NCBI GenBank assembly: GCA_031835245.1
Contig: JAVKOQ010000031.1
Coordinates: 124,001-188,000 of the forward strand
Reading direction: 5' to 3'
DNA: 64,000 bases
DNA from: Balamuthia mandrillaris
Lineage: Eukaryota; Discosea; Longamoebia; Balamuthiidae
A program made the translations under genes and the position numbers. Below, piece after piece: positions 43,164 to 60,360 of the stretch. Below the pieces are notes generated by a model that did not search any database, was not told the origin of the DNA, and saw only the letters and a list, made by a program, of their open reading frames with translations. The first letter of the stretch is position 1; every line of letters begins with the position of its first letter.

Positions 43164-46100
43164 ATGTTGAAGCAAGTGAAGCGCAACGCCACTGCAGCGT
43201 GGTGCCCTGTGCAAGATGGCAAAAACTATTTGGCTCTGGGCACTGTGGCTGGATCGATTGGGGATTTCAGCACTGACACTGCCCTCGAGGTTGTGTCCCT
43301 CCAGACGAACGACTCCCAAGATTTGAGTATGCCCACTGTTGGAAACATTGAGGTTCGTTTTTGTGTGCTACGTTTTTTTTGTTTGTTGTGATGCCTTTGA
43401 TTGAAGTGTTACACAGCTCTCTCTCTCTCCCCTCTCTTCACTCATTGATTGTTTGTAAATGTAAAAGTGTTGCTACTTTTAGTTTGATAGGTTACAAATT
43501 TATTTTTCAAATCTTTCTCATTATTAATCTTCCTTCCTTTGATTTATTTAAATAAAAAGGTTGGAAGCAAGTTTCACTCTTTGGCATGGGGCCAGTCGCC
43601 TAATGCTTCCTATTCTCTTGGCCTCATTGCTGGAGGCATGGAAGATGGTTCTCTTTCTCTGTGGGACCCCTCCAAACTCGTTGCCAAGTACGTTTTTTTG
43701 TTAAAAAAAAACTCATTCTTTCTTTTTATACTCACAATGATCTTTACAGTAACAAAGAAGCGGCAGTTGTATCCAGCACAACAAAGCACAGTGGCCCTGT
43801 TCGTTCTCTTGACTTCAACCCCCTGCAGTCCAGTCTATTGGTCACTGCTGGTAGCAACTCAGAAGTGCGTCTCTTTCCCTTTCTCCCTCTCCTCTCTGTC
43901 TCTCTTCTCCCTGCTCATCTTTTTTTTTCGATGACTTACTCAAACTACCAACAACTCAGATTTTCATTTGGGATCTGACGAACCCTGCTCAACCCAAAGC
44001 CTTCAAGCCTGGAGCGCAAGTTCAGCATCACACCGATATTTACAGCGTGATGTGGAACAAGAAAGTGCAACACATTTTGGCCTCCGCTTCTTACAATGGC
44101 CTCACCGTAGTGTGGGATTTGAAGGCCAAAAAGCAGGTTCTTTCCTTTGCTGATCCTTCGCGACAGTACAGATGCAAGAGCATAGCCTGGCATCCGAAGG
44201 AAGCCTTGCAGATCGCAACCGCCTCGGAAGAAGACGACTATCCTCTGATCCAACTTTGGGACTTGCGTAATGCCTATTCCCCGGCTGCTGTACGTACTAA
44301 GACCAAACTAAAAGAAACGAGCAAATAGCCTGATTCTTGTTTGTCTTAATTAATGCAGGTTTTCAAAGGACATACTAAAGGCGTTTGGTCCTTGTCTTGG
44401 TCTGGTATTGAGCCTAACCTTTTGTTGTCCAGCGGAAAAGACAACGAACTATTTTGCTGGAACACTTCTACGGCGCAGCTCCAGTGTGTGGTTGAAACAA
44501 CTACGGGCTGGAATTCTAACATCCAATGGTCACCAACTCAGCCTGCTATTCTTTCCACATGCTCACTTCAGGGACAGGTAAATATCCTCCATTCTTTCGT
44601 TTCCTGTTCCTTGGGTCTTATACTGTGATACCTGTATTTATCAATAGGTGAAAATTTTTGGCCTTCACGATCCTACTCGCAAAGTTACTCGAGGTAGTCA
44701 CTCAGACGATCAAATAGATTATTCTCGTCCTCCGCAATGGATGAAGGTACGCTCCTTCCCTTTTTCCATTCTTAGAATGTCTACATGACACTATTTTCCC
44801 CAAATGTTCACAGAGACCCGTTAGTGCTGCTTTTGGTTTTGGTGGTAAGCTCTTTGCATTTGGCTCTGGTCACGATAGAGTTTTGAATGTGAGTTTTTTT
44901 ACTTTTCATGTTTAACTTAGTTGATTCTTCAACTGACGCCCTCCTTTAAAGGTGCATAACGTCACAACAAATCCCTCTTTGATTGAACGAGCCCGAAGAC
45001 TTCAACGAGCCCTGAAAGAGGATGAGCACAAGGAGTTTTGCGACGAGAAGGTCTCTCCTTTCTCTCAATAGCGCGTATTTTGAATTTTCTTATTAACAAT
45101 CTTCAATTGCTCATTTCATAGGTCCAATCAAGCGAGAACGAACAAGAGCGCGCTGTTTGGAGTTATTTGCGAGTTCTATTTGAATCGGTACAATTAAGTC
45201 TTACCCAGTACAAAAAAAACATGATTTCTGATCGCGTTTTATTTAGACACGTGCTGAATTATTGGCTCACCTTGGATACGATCCAGAGTCAACGAACGCT
45301 CAAGTTTTGGCGGTAAGTTCAGTATCAGCAGCAAATACTCTAGTCATCAGCTCTAATTCTTTCGTTTCCTCTTTTTGGGCGACCAGTATTTGGACACACT
45401 CAAGAACACAGAAGAGAAAGAGGAAAGCGATAAAGAAAAGGAGGAAGAGCCAGGATCTCCCTCTGAAAGCAACCAAAACAAGGAAGGACCTGAACACTCG
45501 GAAATTTCTGAAACGAAGAATGAAGAAGAAGATGTCTCTGGACTTTTTGGTAATGATGAAGCTCCCTCTAACCTCTTTGGAAATGGCCAACATACCGAAG
45601 AAGAGAATGCATTCGCTTCCATGCAACACCAACAGGTTTTCCCTTTCTTTTCTTTATCTTTGTTCCTAAGCTTACTTTTTTTTCCTCTCTCACTTATAAC
45701 AATAAAGGACGAGTCTGATCCATTTGCTCAGATTGGACAACAACACGCTGCTAACCTTAAGGCACAGGAGCAGGAAGCTAAACAACAAAAGCCGTCTCCT
45801 TCCGCCAGCTTGGCAGGTACTTATTTATTTAGGCAGCAATGTTAGTCACACACCCACAAACCACTGAACGTTTCTTTTGTTGCAGCAATGGTTGCACTTT
45901 TGAGCAAAAACACAAAGCCTATCAAATTTGACACGGAGGCTGAAGGCACAGAGAGCATGATCACTCGCTCCCTCATTGTTGGCAGCTTCGAGTCCGCCGT
46001 CAATATTTGTGTTAAGTCCGGAAGGATGGCCGATGCCCTCGTCCTTGCTGCTTGCGGAGGTCCTGACTTGTGGGCCAAGACACAGGAGATCTTCTTCAGC

Positions 46101-46907
46101 AAGAACCAGCTGCCTTTCATGCGGGTTAGTAATCACCCTTTACATTTTTTTCTTTTACCGTTTTTTTTTTGTTAATCATGATATGAATGATCTCTTCGTA
46201 GTTGATTTCCTCTATTGTGAAGAATGAACTGCAAAACTTGGTCGCACAAACAGAGTTGAGCTCATGGAAGGCTACCCTTGCCATCCTTTGTACCTACGCC
46301 AAGAGCGAAGAATTCCCCGTTCTTTGCGGTAGCTTCACCCCTTTCTTTATCTCCTATTTTTCCATATCGAGTAACTTTTCTTTATTGCAACTTACAACTA
46401 GATCTTTTGGCTTCTCGTTTGGACGATGCTGGTCGTCACGACTCTGCTGTGCTCTGTTATATTTGTGCCGGCAACGTTGACAAGACCGTGGAGGCCTGGA
46501 GCCGCGCCTCTGCCACCTCCGAGAAGGACAAAGAAAAGGAGAACGAGGAAGGTCCTGTAGACAGAGATCAGCAGTTGCTCGAGCTCTTGGAGAAGGTCAG
46601 CATCTTCCGCAAGGCCATTGACAACAACGAACTCAGCGAGACGCTAGCTGAGAAGTACAGCCAATGCGCTGAGATTCTTGCGGACCAAGGAAGTCTTGAC
46701 ACTGCCCTTTCTTATCTTTTGCTCTTGAACGAACAGGTTTGAAACTCCTCTCCTCTCTTCGCGCTTCTCTCTTTGTAAACTTTGCTGTTGGTTCTAAATG
46801 TTCTCTCTCTTGGGTTTCTTGTGGTGCAGAAATCTATTTCTAAGAAGGGGCAATTCCTGTTGGACCGAGTCTACTATGCCCTCCCTGAAAGGCCTCAGGT
46901 TGTTACT

Positions 46908-46938
<31 letters not shown>

Positions 46939-48216
46939 AACGATGAGTGTGAACGTTTTTTTTTCCAATCCACGCACGTGTGTACTTACAACGCATCTCA
47001 ACTAGGATATCAAACCGCCTGTCACCCCTTTCGAGACCTCCAGCGTTCACGAATTTGGTAATTCATACATACATACACACACCCTCTCTCTCAAGTTTCT
47101 CACGCCTTCTCTATTCTCAGCCCCTTCAGCCCAACAAGCTGCTACAGCGGCCGCCGCCAGCAGCAGCGCGTACGGCAGACCTGCTGCCCCTATTGGAGGC
47201 CAGAGCGATGCCTTTTTCAACGCAGCAGGTTTTGCACAAGGTGGCCCATCCGCTGGACCCTTTGGCGCTCAGCAACAGCGCTTCCCACCAGCGCCATCCG
47301 CACCATCACCTTTCCCACCCCAACAACCACAACAAGGTGGTCTCTCTCCATTCCCACCTCAACCGCAACAACAAGGTGGTGGCTTCTCTCCTTTCTCTCC
47401 TCAGCCACAACCTCCCTTCATGCCTGCTGCACAAGACTCGATGGGTCCTACAGGAATGTCTCTTCCTTCTCCTGGAAGAACACCCGCTGCTGGACCTTTC
47501 CCGCCATCTTCGCCTAGCTTCGCGCCAGCAGCACCTGTTGGAGGTGCCCCCAGCTTCACCCCTGCTGCTCTTGGCGGACCTCATCCATCCTCTCCTCCTA
47601 CTTTCTCCTCTCAACCCCCTCCTCATTCCGTTCCTCCCCTTCAACCTCAACCTCAACCCCAACCCATAGGGGGAGGCTTTGGCGGAGCAATGGGAGGCTC
47701 CATCCCTTCTTCTGGAGGAGCACAGCAGCCAAGCCCTTCCGGCTCCTTCCGATCGCCTCCTGGCTCCACTGGCGCATCCATTCCTCCTTCCGCCGCAGCG
47801 GCCGCTCATGTGCCTGCCGGCAAGCCCTCCGAGAAGGGACAAGCCATTGTGGCCAAGCTGCAGGCTGCCTTGGAGAGCTGCGCCGGTCGTGTGGCTAGCG
47901 ACGCCCGGAAGACACGAGCCCTCACCGACGCCAAGGGACGACTCCAGGAACTCTTCTCCAAGCTCAACAACAATGAGTACTCGGCCGAACTGGAGGACAT
48001 TCTCTTCACCTTTGCCACTGGTTTGTTTTTTTTGTTTTCTTTTTTCTTTTTTCTGACTTCTCTTCTGTTTTTGTCATGACGAAATAAAAAGCGTTGGAAA
48101 GTGGAGACCGAAACCAAGCGCAAGATGTGCATAAGGGCGTGCTTACCAAGAATCACTGGGGAGATCTTGGCGCGCGTGTTATGATTGGCCTAAAGAGGCT
48201 GGTTGAAACCTACTAA
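43164..48216 (+). CDS. SEC31: COPII coat outer-shell protein SEC31
   Basis: Nineteen exons give 1196 residues: 43164-43352, 43560-43687, 43750-43864, 43960-44289, 44359-44577, 44648-44746, 44814-44888, 44952-45050, 45122-45187, 45247-45312, 45387-45635, 45708-45816, 45886-46124, 46202-46328, 46402-46736, 46830-46898, 47006-47057, 47121-48020 and 48092-48216. The N-terminal WD40 propeller (about 1-330) has repeats such as LASASYNGLTVVWDLKAKKQ and GHTKGVWSLSWSGIEPNLLL. The alpha-solenoid/ACE1 region spans about 580-840 and the Pro/Gly/Gln-rich linker that contacts SEC23/SAR1 about 855-1095. The conserved C-terminus ends HWGDLGARVMIGLKRLVETY. With SEC13 it forms the cage of ER-to-Golgi vesicles. 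It ends 91 bp from MSH2, tail-to-tail. Confidence 0.95.
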
Positions 48217-48307
48217 AACATTTTATTTTTTTGTTTAAAAAAAAATGAAAATCGAAACAACAAACACCAATAAAAATCGTTTTTTAGCTTAAATCCGTTG
48301 GTGCTCA

Positions 48308-52740
<4,433 letters not shown>

Positions 52741-52939
52741 CAAGCTTTCTTCTTCGCTACTTACTTTTTGTTTTTTAACTTTCCCGCCTTTTTTTATATT
52801 TATTGGAATTTTTTTTTTGTCCAATGAAATGCTTCTTGTGAATAAATGTCGACAAGTAAGTGCTTTTTCATTTGGCTCCTCGTGTTTCTTCGAATTTTTT
52901 GGAGATTAATGTCGACAGAAGAAACGACAAGAAAGAAAG
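52741..52939. promoter_or_regulatory. MSH2/RPP40 bidirectional promoter with two GTCGAC elements
   Basis: 199 bp between divergent start codons. GTCGAC cores lie at 52848-52853 (GTCGACAAGTAAG) and 52911-52916 (GTCGACAGAAGAA), the second 24 bp before the RPP40 start. A TATA-like run lies near 52793-52803 on the MSH2 side. Confidence 0.55.
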
Positions 52940-54931
52940 ATGGAGTTCTTCGGGTTTGCAGCGCCGAAGGCCAAGGTGGTGGTGTGGCGCTCTTCCTTTG
53001 AGCACCCAAACTCGTGTCACAAAGCGCTCGTTCAAACGCACTGGTTTAATTACAAGGTGAAGATCACGTTTCAAATCGATCCAGTTTGTTTGTTCGATTT
53101 TATCTCGCTCACTCCCTGTTTTTTTCTTCTTCTGCTGTCGTTCTCGCAGGTGGAAGTCTTTTTTCCTTCGCCTGTGGTAAGCAGATCAGAAGAAGAATTG
53201 GAAGAAGAAGAGCAACAGAGCCAAAGCGACAGGGCAAAGAAACGGAAGGCCATCGAGGAGAACGCAGACTTTATTAGCGTGGCCGACAGTTCGGAGGAAG
53301 AAGAAGAAGCGGAAGGGAGCTCCTCCACAAACGCAAAGGACGATACAAAAGACACCTATCATCACGACCCTGTCCACCAGCTTCTCTCTTCTTTCTCTCC
53401 CTACAGTGAAGGTAGTTTCTTCTCTCGTCTCTCGTCTCTCGTCTCTTTTCTGTTCCTTCTCCTCTTCTATGCTATCCCCTCTCTTATCTCGAAAAAATAT
53501 CCACAACAGAGTCTTCGCCCAACGACATCTTTTACTTTTTGCCAAACTGTTCTCTTTCACGACTGCTGGAGCCCTCCTTTCTCAACGCTCACGTTCGCCA
53601 AGGAGAGCTTCGTGCGATATCCATCGGCTCTCGTATCGATGCACAGAACGTATGTGCCATTCTGCCTAACGGCAAAATGTTGCTCTCTCTCGACAAAGAC
53701 ACGTACGAGCAATTGGGTTTGACAGGAAGGAAAGCCGCCTTTCCTCCTCGACATTCCCAGGAGTGGGGTAAATCTCTTGCCTCTCTTTTCTTCTTTGTAT
53801 TGTTGTTTATCTAATGCTGCCTTTCTTTTAAAAAACTGTAAAAAGATGTAAGCTTAGATTTACGTGCTGCTTCATTTCGACCAGGCAAAAACCTGTACGA
53901 CCGTGTAAAGTGGTGCTTAGGAGAGGATCGCCTTGCTGGTATTGATTTGTTGTTAGCGTGGTGCCCTCAACTAGGTTTGTTTATTCTCTTTTATGTTTCA
54001 TTCTCGTCCGTCGTTTCTCTTTCCCTATTTGCAACTTGCTTACTTTCATTGTTGTAGGCTCTGCTCCGGCAGAGATGACGTTTCCAGAAGAAGTGCAGCA
54101 CAAACAACTGCGGTTAAAGTCTGAACAACACTTTTTCAAGAGCATCCGAGTGCCGATTTTGGAGCAGCGCGTACTGGATGAAGCTCTGATCTACGAGACG
54201 GATCATCGTCGTCGTCACAAGAAACAAAAAGACAAAAAGAATCACAACAACAAAGGAAAGAGTGGTGCAACAAATGCAAAGAAAAAAGATAAAGAGAAAG
54301 CAGACAAGGAAGGGGTGTCAGAAAAAGAAGAGAAAGAAGAGGAGGAAGAGGAAGATGTGTTAAAGACAGAGCTAACAAAGCAAGACAAAGCCGGTGCGGA
54401 CACGGAACAACTCAAAGGTAAACTCGCGGAAACAGGACAACTCTTCCTCCTCGAATTGTACGAATGCATTGGCATGATTTCTTCCAGGGCAGAAACGTAC
54501 TATTCTCTCCTCTTCTCTTTCCTCCGCTATCTCTCTCGTTATGAAACCGCCAACCCTAACTCTCATTTCCAAAACAATCAAGTCTTTCATCACCGAATGG
54601 CATGCTCTCACCTTCCTCCGACTCCCCCTTCACCTTCACCTACCTGAACGAGTTCTACGAGGCCTCTCGCGGCTACTCCTTCTCCTGGCGCGGCCTCCTC
54701 CTCCCTCACCACATCACCCAATGCTTGAACCTCGCCAGAAAGCACGTCCGCGAGGGGATCGTCCCTTTTGCCATTGTGTCCGTTTGGGGCTTCCAGGACA
54801 GCCCGGTCTCTTGGGGCAAACATCAACACTCGTTCCTCTACGGCGGCGAGAACGACTACACGTTCGTGGTGCTCCCGCATGAGCAGTACCTGCTCTACCT
54901 CGCCACCGGAACGTTTGATACGTTCTCTTGA
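52940..54931 (+). CDS. RPP40: RNase P/MRP subunit RPP40-like
   Basis: Six exons (52940-53056, 53150-53411, 53510-53767, 53885-53974, 54058-54496, 54583-54931) give 504 residues. The conserved C-terminal block VWGFQDSPVSWGKHQHSF, then GGENDYTFVV, matches the RPP40 signature; other family-like stretches are FLLELYECIGMISSRAE and RVKWCLGEDRLAGIDLLLAW. RPP40 is a protein subunit of nuclear RNase P and RNase MRP, which process tRNA and rRNA precursors. Two charged low-complexity insertions (about residues 50-100 and 270-330) make it longer than the human protein. The last junction was set by phase and restores the signature. Confidence 0.85.
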
Positions 54932-55161
54932 AAAGAAAGAAAAAAGAAAAAGAAAGGTTAGATGACTTATTTTATTTTTTTCCTTTTATAAAATGAAATC
55001 TCGCTGAAAACACGTCCTAATTTAGTATGTACTACCAAATTAGGTTATGACCGCGTCGCTTGGATGAACAAGACACGAAACCTGCTTTCTGTTCGCAACC
55101 TGTTTTGGTTGTTCTCATCCTCCCGGTTGGGGAAAAGAACGTTGTAAAAGACGGGGGAGCA

Positions 55162-58100
55162 ATGCAGGAAGCTGAAGACGTTGTTCTGTCGTTAGGGATT
55201 TCTACGAATGGAGAAAGTTGTGCAAAACTCTATAGAAGCAAGACGCCTCCTCCTGCAAGTCCAAGCCACAAAGAGAAACGTATCTTAGCATCTCCGACGA
55301 AACGGAACTCTGCAGTTCGACTGGCCACAAAGGTAACCCAACGGAGAAAACATCAAAAAGCCAACGAGTCGAATGATTTAGAAGATAAAGCCAACAGCTC
55401 CATTGGTGAAGAAAAGCAGACGGTAATATCTAACGAAAGAAACGACGTCCCGAAGGAAGAAGATGCAAGGGCCAAGTTAACGAATGGAGGAAGGTTCTGT
55501 ACAGATGTAAATGTGGTTAGAGCCGTTTTGCTTCGTTCGAGGATGCAACTGGTTACACAGTTGTGCCGAAGAACAGATGCAGAGGAAGTCTCGGTGCTTG
55601 CAAAACTCTTGGTTACCGTGTTTGAGCATAACGGATATATCATGCAGTTAATGGAGTGGGCCATTGGTTATGAAGTCTCTGCCTCAGGTTTTGTTCTGTC
55701 TTTTAAGTTTTTCGGTGGTTTTTATCTGCTAACTTCTGTCTTCCAACAGTGGATCCAGACACTCTTCTTCGAGAAGATAGCCTTCCAAACCAACTTTTGG
55801 CTCAATACTTTGTTTTAGTGGGAGCGGACTATTTGAGGAGCACACTTCGTGGGGAGATAGCTAAAGTGCTGCGCAGTCCTCCAAACAGCGACCGAAAGGT
55901 GCGCGATGCTGCCTCTTCGTTTCTAAAAGAGATATGCAACTCCGTTGCCATATGCCCTCCGTACGTTACAACAACTGGTGTTTTTGCAATATGTGTTTTT
56001 TGCGTTGACAAAGTATTTTTCCAACAGCGAAATAACATATTTATGCCACATGTTGGGCAAAACCATCAACCAACGGTTCTCATGGTACAACACATCCTCC
56101 GTTGTGGGAAGCTTCTTTATGCTGCGTTTCATATGCCCTGCGCTCGTTTCTCCAGATAGAATTGGTTTTATTGAGGATCAAGGTAACGCTTCCTTCTGTG
56201 CCTTTCGCATCAGGACACTTCCCTTTCTCCCTTGTACTTTCTTTGTTTCCTCATTCACTTTTGAGCGTTTAATTCTTATCTGACATGTCCGTTCTCTCCA
56301 ACAGCAGGCAAGCAGTTGGCATCAGAAGTGTACAGAGGATTGGTTGCTGTAGCAAAGCTATTGCAAGCCCTAGCAAACCCGGATGAGATACAACAGCAGA
56401 CTGAGCAACAAGTACTGTCCAAATGGGATCAGTTTCTCAACTCTAAGAAACCGAACTACACCCAATTCATTACCGCCATAATCTCCATGGTGCGTTGCCC
56501 GCTTTTCCTGCTTAACTTTGCCTTTCTGTCTCTTATGTATTCGCTTTACAGAGCCCAAGATTGATGAAGGGTGAGCATTTTGCTTCAAGCCATACCCTCG
56601 TAAGCAAGGAAGAAGAGGTGGCTGCCCTGAAGTTATTACAAGAGCTCGTCATTGCTACCGACCAGAGAGAACGGGAAAAGAACGAGGAAAGAACTACTGC
56701 AAAGCTGAACTCTTGCTCCTCTTCCGCCTCATCTTCTCTGCCTTATGCAGCGGCAGAAACGATTTTCATCTATGAAGAAACAGAAGATAAAGAAGTTGGA
56801 GAAGGCGACCAACAACACACAGACGAAAAGCAAGAAAATAAGAGCCTTGTTTCTGGGTGTGTGGTTTTGCCAGAGCGATACAAGTCCGTTTTCAGCAACG
56901 CAGAAAAGGCTGTTCTTTATTGCTACAAACGGCTGAAACAGGACCGACAACAAAGCATCATTCTCTTTTCCAACAATCGAAAAGAAAAGAATCCAACATC
57001 ACCAGCAAAAATGTCGCCAACTCCTGAAGAACAAGCAACTACTTCTCAAACCGTTTCTTCCACAAAACTTTCCCCAGTTGGTCAGGAAAGAAGTTCCCCA
57101 GCATTTGTTCGTGAACGTTTTCTTCTCCTCAGCGACTCGTTGTCAGACATTCTGTTTGGGGTACTGAGAGGTTATTTCTCTGCTGCCCCTTCTGCCGCTC
57201 TTAAAACCACCGTTTCGCTAGAAGAAGTTTCAGCCCAAATCGCATCCGACCTGCTCTATGACATTGCTCACAGTATTGGCAAGAATGATTCTAGGTTCGT
57301 TAACATTTTGTTTGCAGTTTGTGTTTGTCATCGTTGCTGGTTTAAGTCCTTTTCTTTTGTCACTTTTGCACAGAATGTTTAGAGGAGGAATGGGATTAGA
57401 TACGCCAGCCTTCAACCTGGCAGTGGGGATGACCAACATAGCCACAATGGGATGGGGGAGAGTTCATATTCTCCCTGAAAGCAACTTGGACCAACGTGAC
57501 AACAACTTTTTTATCCTGGGCCGCTTCGAGCACAGTTTTGAAGCCCACTGCAAAACGAACGGGGTGGATAATGTACTAGAAGGAGATGTACGCAAGAGCA
57601 ACAGACAGCCTGTGTGTATAATGACTGGAGGTTATTTGAGCGGATGGTGCGAAGAGAGTTTAGGCGTGGAGCTGTTGAGCGCGGAGATAAGGTGTAGAAG
57701 AAGAGGGGACGGGGAGTGTTGCTTCATCATTGCACCTCCCAACATGATCAAGCAGCACATTAAAGCGATTCTGTTTCCTATTGACGAAGATGGAATCATC
57801 GTTCCAAGCGAAGAAGAAGATGTTGATGGTAAAATGGATGGAGCAGAAACAGAAAGGATGGACATGGAGAACACAGAACTGCCTTGTTCCTCAAAGAATG
57901 AAAGGAGATTCTCTAGTCCTCTATGTACGTTGGCCGTAGTTTCTGGGATTCGCAAAGAGAGAAACTAACATCCTCACTCTCGTACTTGTGTAGGCCAAAG
58001 AATTAGCAGATTGTTTATTAACTCTCTGCACGGGCCTGATGTAGTAACCAACAAAGGAGGAACGATTTCTTCCCTCTCCCACTTAGACCGATCACGTTAT

Positions 58101-59332
58101 CTCACGAGCATTCTTCCTTCAGGCTCCTCTTTTGTCTCTTCCTCTTCTTCTTCTTCTTCTTCTTCACAAGAAAGTATCAGAAAGTTATTCTCAGATGTTC
58201 GACATCATCATTCTTCAGGAACTTTGCTACTGTCAAATGGCAACGACAGAGCCATTCTAGTACGATCCAAAGCCTTCTCTTTGGGTATTTTCGCTGTATT
58301 GCAAGCCCTTTTGAAGGATTTCGGAACTCCTGCAGCTTTCTCAAAGAATACACTTTCAACGAACAATTCTATCCAAGTACAATCGACAATAGCAGAAAAC
58401 AAGACAGAAGCAGAGGTGGATGAAACAAATGTACATGCGGGTGAGACAAGAGGAGTGGGGAAGAGAGGCATAGGCAAGAAACAAGAGAAGAGCATGATGA
58501 AATGACCCAGAAGCAACACTCCGTGTGTGTCCGGGTATTACCTACGGCTTATTTCCTCTTCACTTCCAAATTATTGTTCGACGTGGCACATGCTTTGGCT
58601 GCAAAAGATGTTCGTTTGATGCTTTCAGATAGTTCCTCTTCTTCTTCTTCAAACATTTCTTCGACAATCACAAGGAAAGAAGCAACGACCGCTTTCGCTG
58701 CATTTCTCTTTCATCGTGGATGGAGCAGAGTGCAACCAAATCCGCTATCATCTGGTGAGGAGGGAGCCGCTATCGCTGCTCAAGACTTTTACTTGTTCTT
58801 TGATGCATTTCACAGTTTTGAAGTTGAACATTCTGGTAACGCCTTCCGTTGAGTTTCTCTTTATTCTTTATTGTTAACGGAATGTGAACAGGAGAGAAAC
58901 GGAGGATTGATAAGAACGCGGAGGAAGCGGAGAGCACTGTGTGCTTCATGCATGCTGGCTATTGTAGCGGTTGGTGGAGCACCGTCTTCGGAGTACCGAT
59001 GGCTACCGTTGAAGTTTCTTGTTGTGCGGTGGGCGCTCCCTCCAACGATGGATGTTGCAGGGTACCCTTGTTCTTCTTTTTATCTTCTTTCTCTTGCTTT
59101 ACTTCTCTCTTGTTTCAGTAGTGGCTAACGTTACAAACAAAAGTTCATATGTGCACCTACTCACATGGTAAAGCATTACGTCGATACGTTCATGATGGCA
59201 CAACGAAGAGAAGATCAACTATCAACCCTCTCTACGTTGCGTTTCTATGATAGCTCTTCAAATGAGCACGACGGGTCTTATTGTCATCATAGCAGAGCTT
59301 GGATGCACGATATGTTTCTCCAAAGCAAATAA
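55162..59332 (+). CDS. RasGAP fused to two V4R-like (phenol-sensor-type) zinc modules
   Basis: Ten exons (55162-55687, 55750-55960, 56028-56182, 56305-56489, 56552-57294, 57374-57924, 57994-58430, 58511-58835, 58892-59061, 59144-59332) give 1163 residues in this model. Residues about 115-400 are a RasGAP domain: arginine finger in TLLREDSLPNQLLAQYF (Arg183) and the hallmark FFMLRFICPALVSP near 270-285, so it should speed GTP hydrolysis by a Ras-like GTPase. After a charged linker come two related modules at about 547-745 and 945-1125. Each has a helix (SDLLYDIAHSIGKNDSRMF; SKLLFDVAHALAAKDVRLML), a GY.SGW turn and a Cys/Glu zinc-site pattern. The first site is Cys688, Glu711, Cys714, Cys722; the second Cys1062, Glu1085, Cys1088, Cys1099/1100. 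That pattern matches V4R domains of bacterial DmpR/XylR/MopR. The upstream frame to 55051 is open but lacks a Met, so a short 5' exon is possible. Confidence 0.82.
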
Positions 59333-59440
59333 TAAAATAAACGAAAAGCAAAACACTGATGTGTGTACAAAACTTTTTGAAAGAGAAACATGCATTGGAG
59401 AAAAAGAACAGCAGATAAAAGAAAGAGCAAAGAAAATGGT

Positions 59441-60182
59441 TCATCCGTTGTGCGTGGAAGAGGTCGACATGGCAGAAACAGCGTTGACGGAGAGAGGGAC
59501 ATATCCAGCGAGCCTAGCCTGTGTGTCTTCCCTCTCACTGTCGAACCTGTAGGCGCTGCTTGAGTAGAACTGCCTTCCTCCTCTCCTCTTTCGCCACCTG
59601 ATGCAGCACAAGGCTACCACAACTATGCTGCATGCGCAACAGAACAGAACCAGAAATGAGACGACCGATATGATTGCAATGGCTGGCTTTGTTAGTGCAG
59701 TACCTTTTATTAGAGAAACAAAGTTAGTGGAAGAAAGAAGAAAGAAGAAAGAAGAAAGAAAGAAGGAAGAAGAAGGAAGAAAGAAAGAAGAAAGAGAACG
59801 AAGAAAGAGAGGTGACGAAGAACACGACAAATAGGAGAAGAGAAGCAGAACAAAGAAGAAGAGATGTAGTTACAGCAGTCAGCGTCGTTTTTGCCACAAG
59901 AGGAGTGTTCCACGAGGATAGTGTCTTTGTAGCAGTGAGATGTGGTGCAACAACTGATGCCACTGGCACAGCTTTGGGCGCAACGAAAGTCATTGGGTGG
60001 GTATGCTTCACTAATACCTATGAGGCTGATGAGACAACAATGAGTTGATGTTGGGCAGAATTCACAACCACACTATAGCAGCAGGTAATGCTGCTTGGAA
60101 CAAAAAGGAAGACGTAAAATAAAATGTCAACGAACCTCAAGATGGAAAGAGTGACGACAACAACAATGACTCGCACCACCAT
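59441..60182 (-). CDS. Cys-rich type I membrane protein
   Basis: Three exons (60182-60136, 60025-59874, 59703-59441) give 153 residues. Phase and splice sites select a signal peptide (VVRVIVVVVTLSILSLIGIS). A 50-residue ectodomain with ten Cys follows (CAQSCASGISCCTTSHCYKD, CGKNDADCC), then one transmembrane helix (AIAIISVVSFLVLFCCACSI) and a basic tail (IRWRKRRGGRQFYSSS). The Cys pattern with CC pairs suggests a small disulfide-knotted fold. Family not recognised; likely a surface or endosomal protein. The exon-3 acceptor lies just after a GAAAGAA repeat on the plus strand. Confidence 0.6.
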
Positions 60183-60360
60183 GGTGACTTGTTACGTTGG
60201 CCTGAAGCAAGAGATGAGAAAAACGGCAACCAAACTCCTTCCCTTCTTTTCTCTTCGGTTTCTTTTTTCGTCAAATTTTTCATAATTAGGCTTTATTCCA
60301 TGACGACGCGAGTAAAATTTCCATGACGACGTGAATGAAATTAATAACATAAGTACTACT

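Noticed and set aside
59724-60011. Alternative frame of the Cys-rich gene (start KHTHPMTFVAPK)
   Set aside because: Does not phase with the exons on either side, whereas the Cys-rich frame does.
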